Assembly: GCF_964026435.1 (NCBI RefSeq)
Contig: NZ_OZ032147.1
Span: forward strand, 1,426,001 to 1,490,000
Source: Rickettsia endosymbiont of Gonocerus acuteangulatus
GTDB lineage: Bacteria > Pseudomonadota > Alphaproteobacteria > Rickettsiales > Rickettsiaceae
Direction of reading: 5' to 3'
DNA length: 64,000 bases
Shown here piece after piece: positions 18,862 to 28,154 of the stretch. Position 1 is the first letter of the stretch. Every line of letters begins with the position of its first letter. The notes under the pieces are model-generated. The model had not been told where the DNA came from. It saw only the letters and a list, made by a program, of their open reading frames with translations, and searched no databases. Position numbers and translations under genes: made by a program.

Positions 18862-18980
18862 GTCATTCCCGCGTAGGCGGGAATCCAGAAAAAAATATAA
18901 ATATGATAAGCTTAAACTTTTAAAATTGAAAGCTCGACTTATCTCGCTTTATACTGGATTCCCGCCTACGCGGGAATGAT
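18862..18980. repeat. palindromic element (RPE-like), family 2
   Basis: GTCATTCCCGCGTAGGCGGG with AATCCAG on the left is inverted at the right end as CTGGATTCCCGCC followed by TACGCGGGAATGA. The inner part contains AAAGCTCGACTTATCTCGC. This is the commonest repeat of the window, seen also at 37145, 45935, 46628, 49330 and 50120. It lies between dnaK and dnaJ. Confidence 0.88.
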
Positions 18981-19042
18981 ATTATGTAATAATCTAGGTG
19001 CAGCCACGAGATGATATCGAAAATACTTAATGACGTTCTACT

Positions 19043-20938
19043 TTACTTCTTCTCTACATCTTCAAAGTCTGCGTCTACTACTTTTCCGTTGCTAGCTGTA
19101 TTTTCTTCAGAAGCACTACCTGCAGCACCAGCATCGCTTTGTGCTTTATACATCGCTTCGCCGATTTTCATACTAGCAGCGGTTAAGCTTTCGGTTTTTT
19201 CTTTAATTAATGCAGCATCTTCTGAATCTAAAATAGCTTTTAAAGCAGATAAAGCTTCTTCGACGAGCCCTTTATCTTCAGACGATAATTTATCGCTATA
19301 ATCTGTTAAAGTTTTCTCAGTAGAATAAATTAAGCTATCAGCAGCGTTTTTTGCTTCAATAAGCTCTTTACGCTTTTTATCCTCATCTGCATTTTTCTCA
19401 GCATCTTTAACCATTTGCTCGATTTCAGCATCGCTAAGACCGCCGGAAGCCTGTATTGTTACCCTCTGTTCTTTACCACTAGCCTTATCTTTAGCCGAAA
19501 CATGCACTATGCCGTTTGCATCAATGTCAAAAGTTACTTCTATTTGCGGTACACCACGTGGAGCAGGAGGGATCCCTTCTAAATTAAATTGACCAAGCAT
19601 TTTATTATCTTTTGCCATTTCACGCTCACCTTGGAATACTCTAATAGTTACTGCGTGCTGATTATCATCAGCAGTAGAAAATACTTGGCTTTTCTTACTT
19701 GGGATTGTGGTATTACGATCGATTAATCTTGTAAATACACCGCCTAAAGTTTCAATACCAAGAGATAGAGGTGTAACGTCTAATAATAATATATCAGTTA
19801 CTTCTTTGTTTAATACACCACCTTGGATCGCTGCCCCAAGAGCTACGACCTCATCAGGATTCACACCTTTATGCGGGGCACGCCCGAAGAATTTTTCTAC
19901 CGCTTCTTGTACTTTCGGCATTCTGGTCATACCGCCAACTAGCACTACTTCTTGAATATCAGAAGCTTTTAAACCTGCATCCTTTAAAGCTTTGCGGCAA
20001 GGTTCTATGGTTTTCTCAATTAAATCATCGACTAATTTTTCAAGTTCTGCTCTAGTAAATTTAATATTTAAATGTTTTGGACCGCTACTATCAGCTGTGA
20101 TATAAGGCAAATTAATATCAGTAGTTAATGCAGATGACAACTCTTTTTTAGCTTTCTCAGCTGCTTCTTTTAAACGCTGAAGTGCAAGTGGATCGTTACG
20201 TAAATCAATCCCACTTTCTTTTTTGAATGTATTTATTAAATGCTCTAATACTCTTGTATCAAAATCTTCACCACCAAGGAATGTATTGCCGTTAGTTGAT
20301 TTCACTTCAAAAACACCATCACCAATCTCAAGAATTGAAACGTCAAATGTTCCGCCGCCAAGGTCATAAACTGCAATAGTTTTACTTGCTGATTTATCAA
20401 AACCATAAGCAAGAGCTGCAGCAGTTGGTTCGTTGATTATTCGAAGTACTTCAAGCCCTGCGATTTTACCAGCATCCTTTGTTGCTTGACGCTGTGCATC
20501 ATTAAAATAAGCAGGCACAGTAATAACTGCTTGTGTTACTTTTTCACCTAAATAATTTTCAGCCGTTTCTTTCATTTTTTGTAAAATAAAAGCACTAATT
20601 TGGCTAGGTGAATGTTTTTTCCCTTCAACTTCAACCCATGCATCACCATTATCAGCTTTAACTATATTATATGGCACTATTTCTTGATCTTTTTTAACCA
20701 TTGGATCGGTAAAATTTCTACCGATTAATCTTTTTACTGCATATACAGTATTACGTGGGTTAGTTACAGCCTGTCTTTTAGCAGATTGACCAACTAATTT
20801 TTCCCCATTTGCGAAAGCTATAATCGACGGCGTAGTTCGCTCACCTTCAGAGTTTTCTATTACTTTTGGCTCCTTACCTTCAATCACTGCAACGCAAGAG
20901 TTGGTGGTTCCAAGATCTATACCTATTACTTTTCCCAT
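19043..20938 (-). CDS. dnaK: chaperone DnaK (Hsp70)
   Basis: DnaK is the cytosolic Hsp70 that binds exposed hydrophobic peptides in an ATP-driven cycle. The 631-residue protein begins [18 protein letters not shown]. It has the ATPase motifs [16 protein letters not shown] and [13 protein letters not shown], then the linker region [14 protein letters not shown]. The substrate domain and a lid ending in DFEDVEKK follow. GAGGA precedes the ATG. The gene is divergent from a DegP-like protease gene with 81 bp between, which would suit joint control by heat shock. No clear promoter could be read there. Confidence 0.98.
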   Translation of the reverse strand: MGKVIGIDLGTTNSCVAVIEGKEPKVIENSEGERTTPSIIAFANGEKLVGQSAKRQAVTNPRNTVYAVKRLIGRNFTDPMVKKDQEIVPYNIVKADNGDAWVEVEGKKHSPSQISAFILQKMKETAENYLGEKVTQAVITVPAYFNDAQRQATKDAGKIAGLEVLRIINEPTAAALAYGFDKSASKTIAVYDLGGGTFDVSILEIGDGVFEVKSTNGNTFLGGEDFDTRVLEHLINTFKKESGIDLRNDPLALQRLKEAAEKAKKELSSALTTDINLPYITADSSGPKHLNIKFTRAELEKLVDDLIEKTIEPCRKALKDAGLKASDIQEVVLVGGMTRMPKVQEAVEKFFGRAPHKGVNPDEVVALGAAIQGGVLNKEVTDILLLDVTPLSLGIETLGGVFTRLIDRNTTIPSKKSQVFSTADDNQHAVTIRVFQGEREMAKDNKMLGQFNLEGIPPAPRGVPQIEVTFDIDANGIVHVSAKDKASGKEQRVTIQASGGLSDAEIEQMVKDAEKNADEDKKRKELIEAKNAADSLIYSTEKTLTDYSDKLSSEDKGLVEEALSALKAILDSEDAALIKEKTESLTAASMKIGEAMYKAQSDAGAAGSASEENTASNGKVVDADFEDVEKK

Positions 20939-21019
20939 AAATCCTCTATTAATTTTTTATTTTGTTTATTGCTTTTTATTTGATATAGTGCTGGTTTAAT
21001 CATTTTACAAGAGGTAGGA

Positions 21020-22492
21020 ATGAAAAAATTATTAATTTTACCAAAAATTTTATTTATCGTTAATCTATTTTTATTAAATAATATAGTTTTAGCGTCGCCG
21101 GAAATAAGTAGTATTATATTTGAAAAAGCTAAGAAAGCGATTGTAACGATTGATACAAGAATTGCTGTATCAGCTTATGAAGATACAAATAGCTGGACAG
21201 GAACCGGATTTATTAATGATAAGAAAAATGGTTATATAATTACTAACACTCACGTTATTGGGCTTAGCTCAATCGGTACTTATTTTGTTACCTTTTATAA
21301 TGGTGAGCAAGCTGAAGCAAAATTAATATATTATGATATTTGGCAAGATTATGCCGTTTTAAAAGTAGTTAGTAACGATATACCTGAATCGGCAATGGAA
21401 ATACCATTTTCTAGCGAATCTCCGAAATTAAATCAGAAAGTTTTTGTAGTCGGTAACACAGAAGCACAAGGCTTTTCTTTCCATACTGGATATTTGTCTG
21501 ATCTATATAATATTGATGGTATGATGCCGCAAGGTACTTATATAATTAACTTAAATATTACCGGTGGTGCTAGCGGTTCACCAGTGCTTAATGATAAGAT
21601 TGAGGCTATAGGCGTATTATATGGTGGTGGTAAGACTCACTCTTTAGCGTTGCACGGCGATTATGTAATCCGCACTTTAGAAAGCTTGAAAAATAATAAA
21701 GAGCCAATAAGGCAACATATAGGAATAATAAGTGATTTATATTCTTTAAATAAAGCTGTTAGACATAATAATTTCCCTAAAGAGGAAATGGATAAATATA
21801 TAAAGAAATTTCCCGATAGCAGAAATAGAGTTATAAGCGTTAAGACAGTTTTAGCAGGTTCACCTGCGGAAAAAGTTTTGAAAGCTGGTGATATTATTTG
21901 GGCTATCAATGATAAAGAGCTAGGTGGTAATTTAGCAATGCTCGATAGAGAAATGGACAACTCTAAAAACGCTGTTACAAAACTTGTTATATTCCGTGAT
22001 GGGAAAAAGCTTGAGCAAAGAGTAAATCTATATAACGTCAATAATAATAAAATCAGTAGAATGGTAAATTTTGGCGGTGCTATATTTTTTGAAGTAGATG
22101 ATTATTTTAGTAATAAATCAGGCATTCCGCTTAAATCCCTAGCTATAGCTTCTGTTCAGTCCGGTAGTAGTTTTAGCTCTATACCAACATTTTTTACTAA
22201 AGACTATAAAAATGTTTACAGACTGCAAATTTTTGAGATGAAAGATTTGAAGCTAAATAATCTTGATGATTTAATAAAGCTTATGCCGAATATTACTAAA
22301 GATAAATTTATAACTATAAGGTTTAAAAATTATCAACCATATTATGCTCATTTCGGCTATAATGAAATTATTTCGTCTCATGATGAAATGAGTGCGGATA
22401 TAACTCTAGATTCCATTGATACTAAGCCTTATATACTTAAATATAATAATATTTCTCATGAATGGGATGCAGAAAATATAAAGCTTCAGTAA
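21020..22492 (+). CDS. periplasmic DegP/HtrA-like serine protease with PDZ domain
   Basis: The 490-residue protein begins with a signal peptide (about residues 1-25, ending VLA). A trypsin-like domain follows: His in TNTHVIG, Asp in WQDYAVLKV and Ser in GGASGSPVLN form the catalytic triad. A PDZ domain sits at about residues 265-330 (GSPAEKVLKAGDIIWAINDK). The remaining 150 residues may hold a second, diverged PDZ. It probably degrades damaged proteins outside the inner membrane. AAGAGGTAGG precedes the ATG. The divergent position to dnaK suggests a stress role. Confidence 0.88.
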   Translation: MKKLLILPKILFIVNLFLLNNIVLASPEISSIIFEKAKKAIVTIDTRIAVSAYEDTNSWTGTGFINDKKNGYIITNTHVIGLSSIGTYFVTFYNGEQAEAKLIYYDIWQDYAVLKVVSNDIPESAMEIPFSSESPKLNQKVFVVGNTEAQGFSFHTGYLSDLYNIDGMMPQGTYIINLNITGGASGSPVLNDKIEAIGVLYGGGKTHSLALHGDYVIRTLESLKNNKEPIRQHIGIISDLYSLNKAVRHNNFPKEEMDKYIKKFPDSRNRVISVKTVLAGSPAEKVLKAGDIIWAINDKELGGNLAMLDREMDNSKNAVTKLVIFRDGKKLEQRVNLYNVNNNKISRMVNFGGAIFFEVDDYFSNKSGIPLKSLAIASVQSGSSFSSIPTFFTKDYKNVYRLQIFEMKDLKLNNLDDLIKLMPNITKDKFITIRFKNYQPYYAHFGYNEIISSHDEMSADITLDSIDTKPYILKYNNISHEWDAENIKLQ

Positions 22493-22630
22493 CTAATTTA
22501 GCTGTGATAAATTAACAATTCTTAATCAATTAAATAATATCAAATTCAACTCTGTTTATTGTGTTGTTTCTCCTAAGTTTATAAACTTTAAATTACTAAG
22601 AATTTAATTTTTATCAATTTAGGAGAAATA

Positions 22631-22979
22631 ATGACTAAACAAATACTCACCTTAAACATACCTAATAAAATATGATCTTCTCACCGATGAGGAAGTAGAT
22701 ATAATCTTGAAATCTTTAATATCACAAGAAAAGTTTCAGCCATTAGATTTACAATTTCTTAAAAAAGTAAGTCTTCTTAAAAAAGAAAATTCTGAAAGTT
22801 CTAATATGCTAAAACACTATGTTACTAGTTATGATAAAAAACTCATTGAAAATATTTTTTGTCAGGCACGTAATAATGGCGAAAAGGAATTAGTAGCAAA
22901 TATGTTGGAAATAGAACCTAAGCTAAAAGACTTTGTGCCAGTATTAGGAAAGGACCAACCCACCCTAGATCAAGTTTAA
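22631..22979 (+). pseudogene. small ankyrin-like protein, frameshifted
   Basis: AGGAGAAATA precedes an ATG (MTKQILTLNIPN). The frame meets TGA after 14 codons, while the rest (KYDLLTDEEVDIILKSLISQ onwards) is open in another frame to 22979. One extra A in AATAAAATATG explains this. The C-terminal NIFCQARNNGEKELVANMLE resembles NIFCQAVEQNEIELVQNILE of the next gene, so the two are paralogues of an ankyrin-repeat type. No known function. Confidence 0.8.
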
Positions 22980-23042
22980 AAAAGCCTAAACCCTTATAAT
23001 TTTTTAGTTTAAGCTCTAATTATTATAATTTTAGGAGAAAAA

Positions 23043-23591
23043 ATGTCTAGAAGAATAGTACTAGTAAATTCACTAGTTAAAAAAAGTGAATTAAAAGTTT
23101 TATTATCTTTATTTAATGTTCATTCGAACGATATTCCAGAATTAAGAAATAAAAATGAATTAAAAAAATATTTTGGCTCTATCAACGAAGATAATCAAAA
23201 TATTTTTTGCCAAGCAGTAGAACAAAATGAAATAGAATTAGTACAGAATATATTAGAAATAAATCCTGATTTAATAAATATAATTACTGAGTCAAGTAAC
23301 CATAATATTTTGCATATTGCTGTTTTAGGAATTGCAAGTGATGAAATGGTAAAGATGTTATTGCAAAATAAACCAACACTAATAACAGAAAAAGATAAGA
23401 AAGAATTTACTCCGTTTATGCTTAAAAAAGAATGTGAAAAAGGATGTGAACTTATAGATAAGAAAGTTAACGAAGTATTAGAAAACTATGAAAAAACGTT
23501 TATGCCTTATGAATTTACTGCTGAAGATTTTTCTTCAGAAGAAATAATAGAATATCTTATATACGATAATATATATAATAAATTAAACTAA
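23043..23591 (+). CDS. ankyrin-repeat-like protein
   Basis: The 182-residue protein starts at an ATG after TTAGGAGAAAAA. One or two ankyrin repeats can be seen at about residues 55-125: QNIFCQAVEQNEIELVQNIL, then HNILHIAVLGIASDEMVKML with the typical HIAV helix start and LL. The C-terminus is acidic (AEDFSSEEIIEYL). No signal peptide is visible. Ankyrin proteins of Rickettsia are often effectors or of unknown role; nothing here decides. It is the only unbroken member of the local cluster. Confidence 0.75.
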   Translation: MSRRIVLVNSLVKKSELKVLLSLFNVHSNDIPELRNKNELKKYFGSINEDNQNIFCQAVEQNEIELVQNILEINPDLINIITESSNHNILHIAVLGIASDEMVKMLLQNKPTLITEKDKKEFTPFMLKKECEKGCELIDKKVNEVLENYEKTFMPYEFTAEDFSSEEIIEYLIYDNIYNKLN

Positions 23592-23640
23592 TATTATTAA
23601 AGAATCATGATCTAAATTAAAAATTTTATTAGGAAAAAAA

Positions 23641-23811
23641 ATGAAGAAGCAACAATTATCCGTACCTAGTTTAGATTTAAGTGCTACAAAAAAAAGCAAA
23701 TCAGAAGATTTACCACCTCTACCTAATTCTGAAGAAGATAGAATAACTGCACCTACTTTAGCACCAATTCTCTCAGATTGTAAAGAATTAGATTTAGAAG
23801 ATTATGAGTGA
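23641..23811 (+). pseudogene. small acidic protein, 3' end displaced by IS30
   Basis: The ATG at 23641 follows TTAGGAAAA and opens MKKQQLSVPSLDLSATKKSK. About 55 acidic, proline-containing residues follow, ending LDLEDYE. The TGA at 23809-23811 lies at or inside the end of an IS30 element, so the natural C-terminus was probably displaced. A fitting acidic tail (NEKMVDLEEELLGND) is found beyond the IS at 25008-25141. No family recognised. Confidence 0.6.
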
Positions 23812-23838
23812 AAATTCAAGGACTAAGTAGAACAAAAC

Positions 23839-24942
23839 CTATAAATTTTCTGCCCAAATTTCATTGGGGGTTTTATAACCAAAAATCTTTCTTGGCATGT
23901 TGTTTAAAATCTCAGCAACATTGTCAAGACCTCTTTGTGTAACGGTAGTAATATCTGTATTTTTAGGTAAAATTCTATGAATCATAGAATTCATTTTTTC
24001 TACTAATGCTTTTTGTCTAGGGCGGTATGGATCACAAAAGAAAGTTTGAAACCCAGATAGTCTATAGGCAACATGCCCCACAAACTCTTTGCCATTATCC
24101 ATAGTAATAGTCTTTCTCACACTATTTGGAAGAGTTTTTATCTTTCTTAAAAAACCATTGGTAACTGTTGTAGCTCTCTTGGAGTTATTCAGCACTAAAA
24201 TAATCTTTTGACTCTTTTTATCCACCAGTGCACCAATATTCATACTTTGATTACCTTTATGAAATGTAAGATCTGCCTCAAAATTCCCTACTTCTACCTT
24301 TTTCGTAGCTATTGCATCACGCTGATGTATTGAGATCCTTTGTGGTATAATGATCCTTTGACGCCTCTTCCCTCTTTCTTGCCTTTTATATCTTTTAGAA
24401 GGTAAATAGCTATATAACCAAAACTTACGCTATGTTATAGCAAATATGCTAAAAACTCTTATTACACAGCAATGTTTTATAGTGAAGCACTTCATAATAT
24501 CCCTTAATTCATGGGCATTATATCAAACATAGCGTAAGTTTTGTAACTTTAATTTAGCTGCTACTGCAGAAGTGTAAACAAATCTATATATACTTTCTGT
24601 ACTGATACACAAAGCTGTATTTTTGTCTAGTTTTAACTTTCCGGCTATAGCATCCGGCGACCATTTCTTGCGAATCATAGCATTTTTAATATAATCTAAC
24701 AACATAGGGTTCTTTTCTATTTTTAATAACTCTTGCTGATACATCCTGTTTTCATATTTTTCCTGAGCAACACAAGGCATATACTTATCTTTTACCTTAT
24801 TTCTTTTTAGCTCCATACTAATAGTGCTTTTAGACCTCGTAAGATGTTGTGCTATCTTATTAATACTGACTCCTAGGTCATACATTCTTTTTATCTCATA
24901 TCTCTCTTCTCGAGATAAGTGTCTATATTTTCTGTTCATCAT
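23839..24942 (-). pseudogene. IS30-family transposase, split by a MITE
   Basis: The N-terminal part (MMNRKYRHLSREERYEIKRM) carries the IS30 helix-turn-helix (SINKIAQHLTRSKSTISMEL). After the MITE the frame resumes with YSYLPSKRYKRQERGK and the first catalytic Asp in NFEADLTFH. The second Asp is in TMDNGKEFVG and the Glu in LVEKMNSM. Without the MITE and its duplicated TAAC the protein would be a normal 324-residue transposase. Confidence 0.9.
24419..24543 (+). mobile_element. 125-bp MITE, copy 2
   Basis: The flanks are TAAC at 24415-24418 and TAAC at 24544-24547. The internal part (TTATTACACAGCAATGTTTT, CATGGGCATTAT on the strands) is unrelated to the IS701-like gene; only the terminal 16-18 bp match. 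This copy interrupts an IS30 transposase, so it moved after that IS30 copy had inserted. Confidence 0.93.
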
Positions 24943-25007
24943 TACCTATTTAAAATCTTATTATTTTAAATAGGTTCTGTTCTACTTACTTATAGTATTT
25001 GCAATTA

Positions 25008-25141
25008 TTAGAGAGATGCTATTAGTTATAATTCGTATTTGCCTGATTCTCCTAATGAAAAAATGGTAGATTTGGAAGAAGAATTATTAGGAAATGATTT
25101 AGGAGGGATTAATGGGACAACCACATAATAATGATAAAGAA
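25008..25141 (+). pseudogene. C-terminal remnant of a small acidic protein
   Basis: After the IS30 element a frame runs RDAISYNSYLPDSPNEKMVD-LEEELLGNDLGGINGTTT and stops at 25141. It overlaps the next gene, whose ATG is at 25112. The composition fits the protein started at 23641. The precise join cannot be reconstructed, since the ends of IS30 are uncertain. Confidence 0.55.
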
Positions 25142-25172
25142 GTAACACCTGAAAATACGTTACAATTTTTTA

Positions 25173-26282
25173 CAAAACTTACGCTATGTTTGGTTCTAAA
25201 TATCGTAAAGATGGAGAACGCAGCTGTTGTTGCATATAGTCATCTAAAAGCCCTAACTTTATTTGGTAAACCGTTTTATCGATTGTATTTGCAGTCCTTT
25301 TGAGAAATGCCCAAACTAAAAATGCACAACTAATATGATTACGTTGAATACGCTGTTTCCTGCATTGACAACGTTCTATCCCAGTAAGTTGCTTAATTTC
25401 TCTGTGCATGCTCTCAATTACCCATCGAAAGCCACACTCATCTTGTGCAGTTTTAGAAGATTTGTGAGTTTTGTTATTGGTAACAACATACTCAACTCTG
25501 TTGGTAGAAACAGTAAATTTAAACAAATTAACATGCTTATTTTTAGCAAAGCCTTTTATATGAATCTCTACTCCATGCCTGATCTCTTCATCTGAAAATG
25601 TCAACTCTTTTACAGCTTTATAAGGTTTAGAATCGTGTGTTTTACTAACGTTTCTATTGGCTTTAATAGGGGCATAATAATATTTCCCCAGAGAGTCAAC
25701 ATGTTGCATAATTTTGTGTGTAGAATACCATGTGTCAAAAAGTACTGTTTGAAAAGGAATCTTCTTGCTATAAACAGCATTATTTAACATGTTTAATAGG
25801 TGTTCTAGTTTTGTTGCTCCATCATGATCAGGTGCAAAAATTCGATAATCTATTACCCAAAACTTATTAATATCAGGGTTATAATATACCAGACTCACTA
25901 CTCCTATACCTTTAGTAACTCTACCTGTAGCTCCACTGTACTGCGATCTTGCAATTTCTATTTGCTTCGTATTCCTTTTATTTAAAACCGTATCATCAAA
26001 TATTGTATATCCATTAGATGAAAAAATAACATCATTCTTGATGTGTTCCCATAACAAAGAAGGTGTATATTTTTCATTCCTTAAAAATCTATTAATAACA
26101 TCATGACTACATTTCTTTGCATGTTCAGCGTAGTAGGTTAAACTATAATTCTTTTGGCTAACTATTAAAAATTGACAATAATCTGTCCTATTAATTGGTA
26201 TTGCTTGCAACTTTATCCTCTTTGACATGTTTAATTATTTTTACAATAATTTATCACTTTTTTACTCATAGCGTAAGTTTTG
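25173..26282 (-). mobile_element. IS701-like element, intact copy
   Basis: The element is 1110 bp with 16-bp perfect inverted repeats (CAAAACTTACGCTATG). Four-base target duplications, seen for the outer block and for the MITEs, agree with the IS701 family. It carries one intact transposase gene whose TAA stop lies inside the inverted repeat. I recall the ISRpe1 element of R. peacockii as a possible relative, without certainty. Confidence 0.85.
25179..26228 (-). CDS. IS701-like DDE transposase, intact
   Basis: This 349-residue protein shows the IS4/IS701 superfamily layout. The first Asp is in YTIFDDTVLNK, followed by the family-like SQYSGATGRVTKGIGVVSLV. The second Asp is in TVLFDTWYS and the Glu in VIESMHREIKQLTG. 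It is the only complete copy in the window and could also act on the four MITEs, whose ends it would recognise. Family placement is by motif memory. Confidence 0.85.
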   Translation of the reverse strand: MSKRIKLQAIPINRTDYCQFLIVSQKNYSLTYYAEHAKKCSHDVINRFLRNEKYTPSLLWEHIKNDVIFSSNGYTIFDDTVLNKRNTKQIEIARSQYSGATGRVTKGIGVVSLVYYNPDINKFWVIDYRIFAPDHDGATKLEHLLNMLNNAVYSKKIPFQTVLFDTWYSTHKIMQHVDSLGKYYYAPIKANRNVSKTHDSKPYKAVKELTFSDEEIRHGVEIHIKGFAKNKHVNLFKFTVSTNRVEYVVTNNKTHKSSKTAQDECGFRWVIESMHREIKQLTGIERCQCRKQRIQRNHISCAFLVWAFLKRTANTIDKTVYQIKLGLLDDYMQQQLRSPSLRYLEPNIA

Positions 26283-26646
26283 TAATATCAGGGTTATAAT
26301 ATACCAGACTCACTACTCCTATACCTTTAGTAACTCTACCTGTAGCTCCACTGTACTGCGATCTTGCAATTTCTATTTGCTTCGTATTCCTTTTATTTAA
26401 AACCGTATCATCAAATATTGTATATCCATTAGATGAAAAAATAACATCATTCTTGATGTGTTCCAACAAAGAAGGTGTATATTTTTCATTCCTTAAAAAT
26501 CTATTAATAACATCATGACTACATTTCTTTGCATGTTCAGCGTAGTAGGTTAAACTATAATTCTTTTGGCTAACTATTAAAAATTGACAATAATCTGTCC
26601 TATTAATTGGTATTGCTTGCAACTTTATCCTCTTTGACATGTTTAA

Positions 26647-27171
26647 TCTCTTTTGGGTATATTCCCCGCCGCTTGCGGCGTAATATGGCGGAATGAGCAA
26701 ATATATACATAAAAGTCATAATGTTACGGTACTGCTGTATCACATGGTATTTCCAGCAAAATATCGCCGAGCAGTGTTTGACGTATCAGTTGATCAAGTA
26801 TTACGAGAAATATGTTTAGAGATAGAAAAGAGATATCAAATAAAATTTTTAGAAATAGGGGTTGATGAAGATCATGTCCATTTTTTGGTACAATCTGTAC
26901 CAACCTATAGCGTAACAAAAATAGTAACAACAATTAAAAGTGTTACAGCTCGTCAAATATTTAGACAGTGTCCACAGGTAAAGAAACAATTATGGGGTGG
27001 AGAATTTTGGACTGATGGATATTTTATGAGTACGGTAGGTAAGCATGGAAATGAGAATATGATAGGAAAATACGTAAAAAACCAAGGCAAGGAATATCAG
27101 AAACTGCATGAGGATCATCAGCTAGCTTTCTTCTAAAATACCCCGCTGCTTGCGGCGGGGATTACTTTTAT
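26647..27171 (+). mobile_element. IS200-type element, copy 2
   Basis: A 525-bp copy inserted after TTTAA in the upstream region of the partial IS701-like gene. The empty site is readable at 26229-26245, which confirms the boundaries. No target bases are duplicated. Confidence 0.93.
26693..27136 (+). CDS. tnpA: IS200-type HUH transposase TnpA, copy 2
   Basis: 147 residues with the HVHF and IGKYVKNQ motifs intact. It differs from copy 1 by Met for Thr in GYFMSTVGKHG. The coding frame is complete. Confidence 0.94.
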   Translation: MSKYIHKSHNVTVLLYHMVFPAKYRRAVFDVSVDQVLREICLEIEKRYQIKFLEIGVDEDHVHFLVQSVPTYSVTKIVTTIKSVTARQIFRQCPQVKKQLWGGEFWTDGYFMSTVGKHGNENMIGKYVKNQGKEYQKLHEDHQLAFF

Positions 27172-27500
27172 TTATTTTTACAATAATTTATCACTTTTTT
27201 ACTCATAGCGTAAGTTTTGTTTAAAAATAATTTAAAGATTTGTACGCCTTATATATCATCTATGGTAATATATTCACAAAAAAAATAAGAATGAGAAATT
27301 AATATTAGATAAGGTATTAAATTTAGCAATTAAAAATGAAGAGTATAAATTACTTGATGAAATGATAAAACTAGTACCTGATTTAGAAGATTATATGCAT
27401 GAAAAAGGTTTTATGGATGATAATAATTATTATGTCCTGCCTATGGGAGCGGATAGCTGATATGTTGAAGTTTGGCTAAGGTAGATCGTCGTTGTTCGTA

Positions 27501-27528
27501 TATCATTCCTGTGAGAACAGGAATGATA
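27501..27528. repeat. short perfect hairpin
   Basis: TATCATTCCTGT and ACAGGAATGATA form a perfect 12-bp stem with a 4-base loop between two convergent reading frames. No T-run follows on the plus strand. It may be a palindromic repeat remnant or a weak terminator. Confidence 0.6.
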
Positions 27529-27537
27529 TTGATAGAT

Positions 27538-27792
27538 TTATAATTCGGTGACCGGTATAATTTTTGTTACCATGTTCCCATCTGCACCCATGACCTTAAT
27601 ATTATGCCATTCGGTTTGAGGATGGTAATAATCATTATTGGTTGCTGCTTGTAAGGAAAATTTTTGTGATAACTCTATTAGCTTTTCCTCATATAAATTG
27701 AAAGATTTTTCTAAATCCTGCTTAGTTATATTGTTTATAGCTGTCTTTCTAGCATTGTCCATTTTTGCTTCTTCTGAATTAATATTTATCAT
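27538..27792 (-). CDS. hypothetical protein
   Basis: I do not recognise this 84-residue protein. It opens MININSEEAKMDNARKTAIN; a second Met at residue 11 is a possible start. Residues 20-50 look helical and charged (ITKQDLEKSFNLYEEKLIEL), and the C-terminus is more beta-like (WHNIKVMGADGNMVTKIIPV). There are no membrane segments and no cysteines. It may be a real small gene or a remnant. Confidence 0.5.
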   Translation of the reverse strand: MININSEEAKMDNARKTAINNITKQDLEKSFNLYEEKLIELSQKFSLQAATNNDYYHPQTEWHNIKVMGADGNMVTKIIPVTEL

Positions 27793-27989
27793 ATAACATG
27801 GTCCTAAAATTATTTCGAATCGGCAATATACAAAGCTTGTTTAAGTGTGTCAACATAAATTAATAAATCTAATACTAAATATTAATAAAAATAAAAAGTA
27901 ATTATCATAATTTCCTTTCACAAAATCAAAATAAACTGATATTAATATAGAAAGATGTTAGGGGGTTATTTGTTATTCTAGAGCAGTGT

Positions 27990-28120
27990 TGCCCGCGGAT
28001 TGGGAGTCGTCATTGCGAGGAGAGGCAAAGCCGAGGGCAGAGGCAATCTCAGGAATATTACTACCTAATGAGATTGCCACGCTCATTTCATTCGCTCGCA
28101 ATGACGACCATAACCCATTC
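27990..28120. repeat. palindromic element (RPE-like), family 3
   Basis: GTCGTCATTGCGAG at 28005-28018 is inverted at the right end as CTCGCAATGACGAC. Inner words include GCAATCTCAGGAAT and GAGATTGCCACGCTC, shared with 14341-14495. It lies just upstream of lptE. Confidence 0.82.
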
Positions 28121-28154
28121 AGCATCTTATTAATCAAAAAAAGTCTAAAAAATT

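Larger units (their letters stand above)
23822..24990 (-). mobile_element. IS30-family element split by a MITE
   Basis: AGTAGAACAAAACCTAT at the left and ATAGGTTCTGTTCTACT at the right are inverted with one mismatch and mark the element. The outer limits are uncertain by several bases. The transposase (24942 to 23839) is split by the MITE at 24419-24543. Taking out 129 bp gives 324 codons in one frame. Confidence 0.85.
26283..27219 (-). mobile_element. IS701-like element, second partial copy in tandem
   Basis: Directly after the intact copy, the 5' part of a second copy starts in the middle of the gene at TAATATCAGGG. It contains the start region of the transposase and ends with the normal terminus at 27219. 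An IS200 element is inserted at 26647-27171, and a 3-bp deletion lies near 26465. The pattern fits an IS701-like copy that inserted into another, followed by loss of one arm through recombination. Confidence 0.85.
25112..27460 (+). pseudogene. small ankyrin-like protein, split by IS701-like elements and frameshifted
   Basis: The ATG follows GGAGGGATTA and opens MGQPHNNDKEVTPENTLQFF. The IS701-like block 25173-27219 interrupts it and is flanked by TTTA on both sides (25169-25172 and 27220-27223). Beyond it the same frame reads KNNLKICTPYISSMVIYSQ. A frameshift in the A-tract near 27282 then leads to NEKLILDKVLNLAIKNEEYK with LLDEMIKLVPDLEDYMHEKG and a stop at 27460. LLDEMIKLVPDLED resembles the NILEINPDL unit of the paralogues at 22631 and 23043. 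The gene is dead. Confidence 0.75.

Noticed and set aside
24419-24543. The 125-bp unit as a transcription terminator or RPE
   Set aside because: Four-base duplications, equal length in all copies and IS701-like ends show that it is a transposed element.
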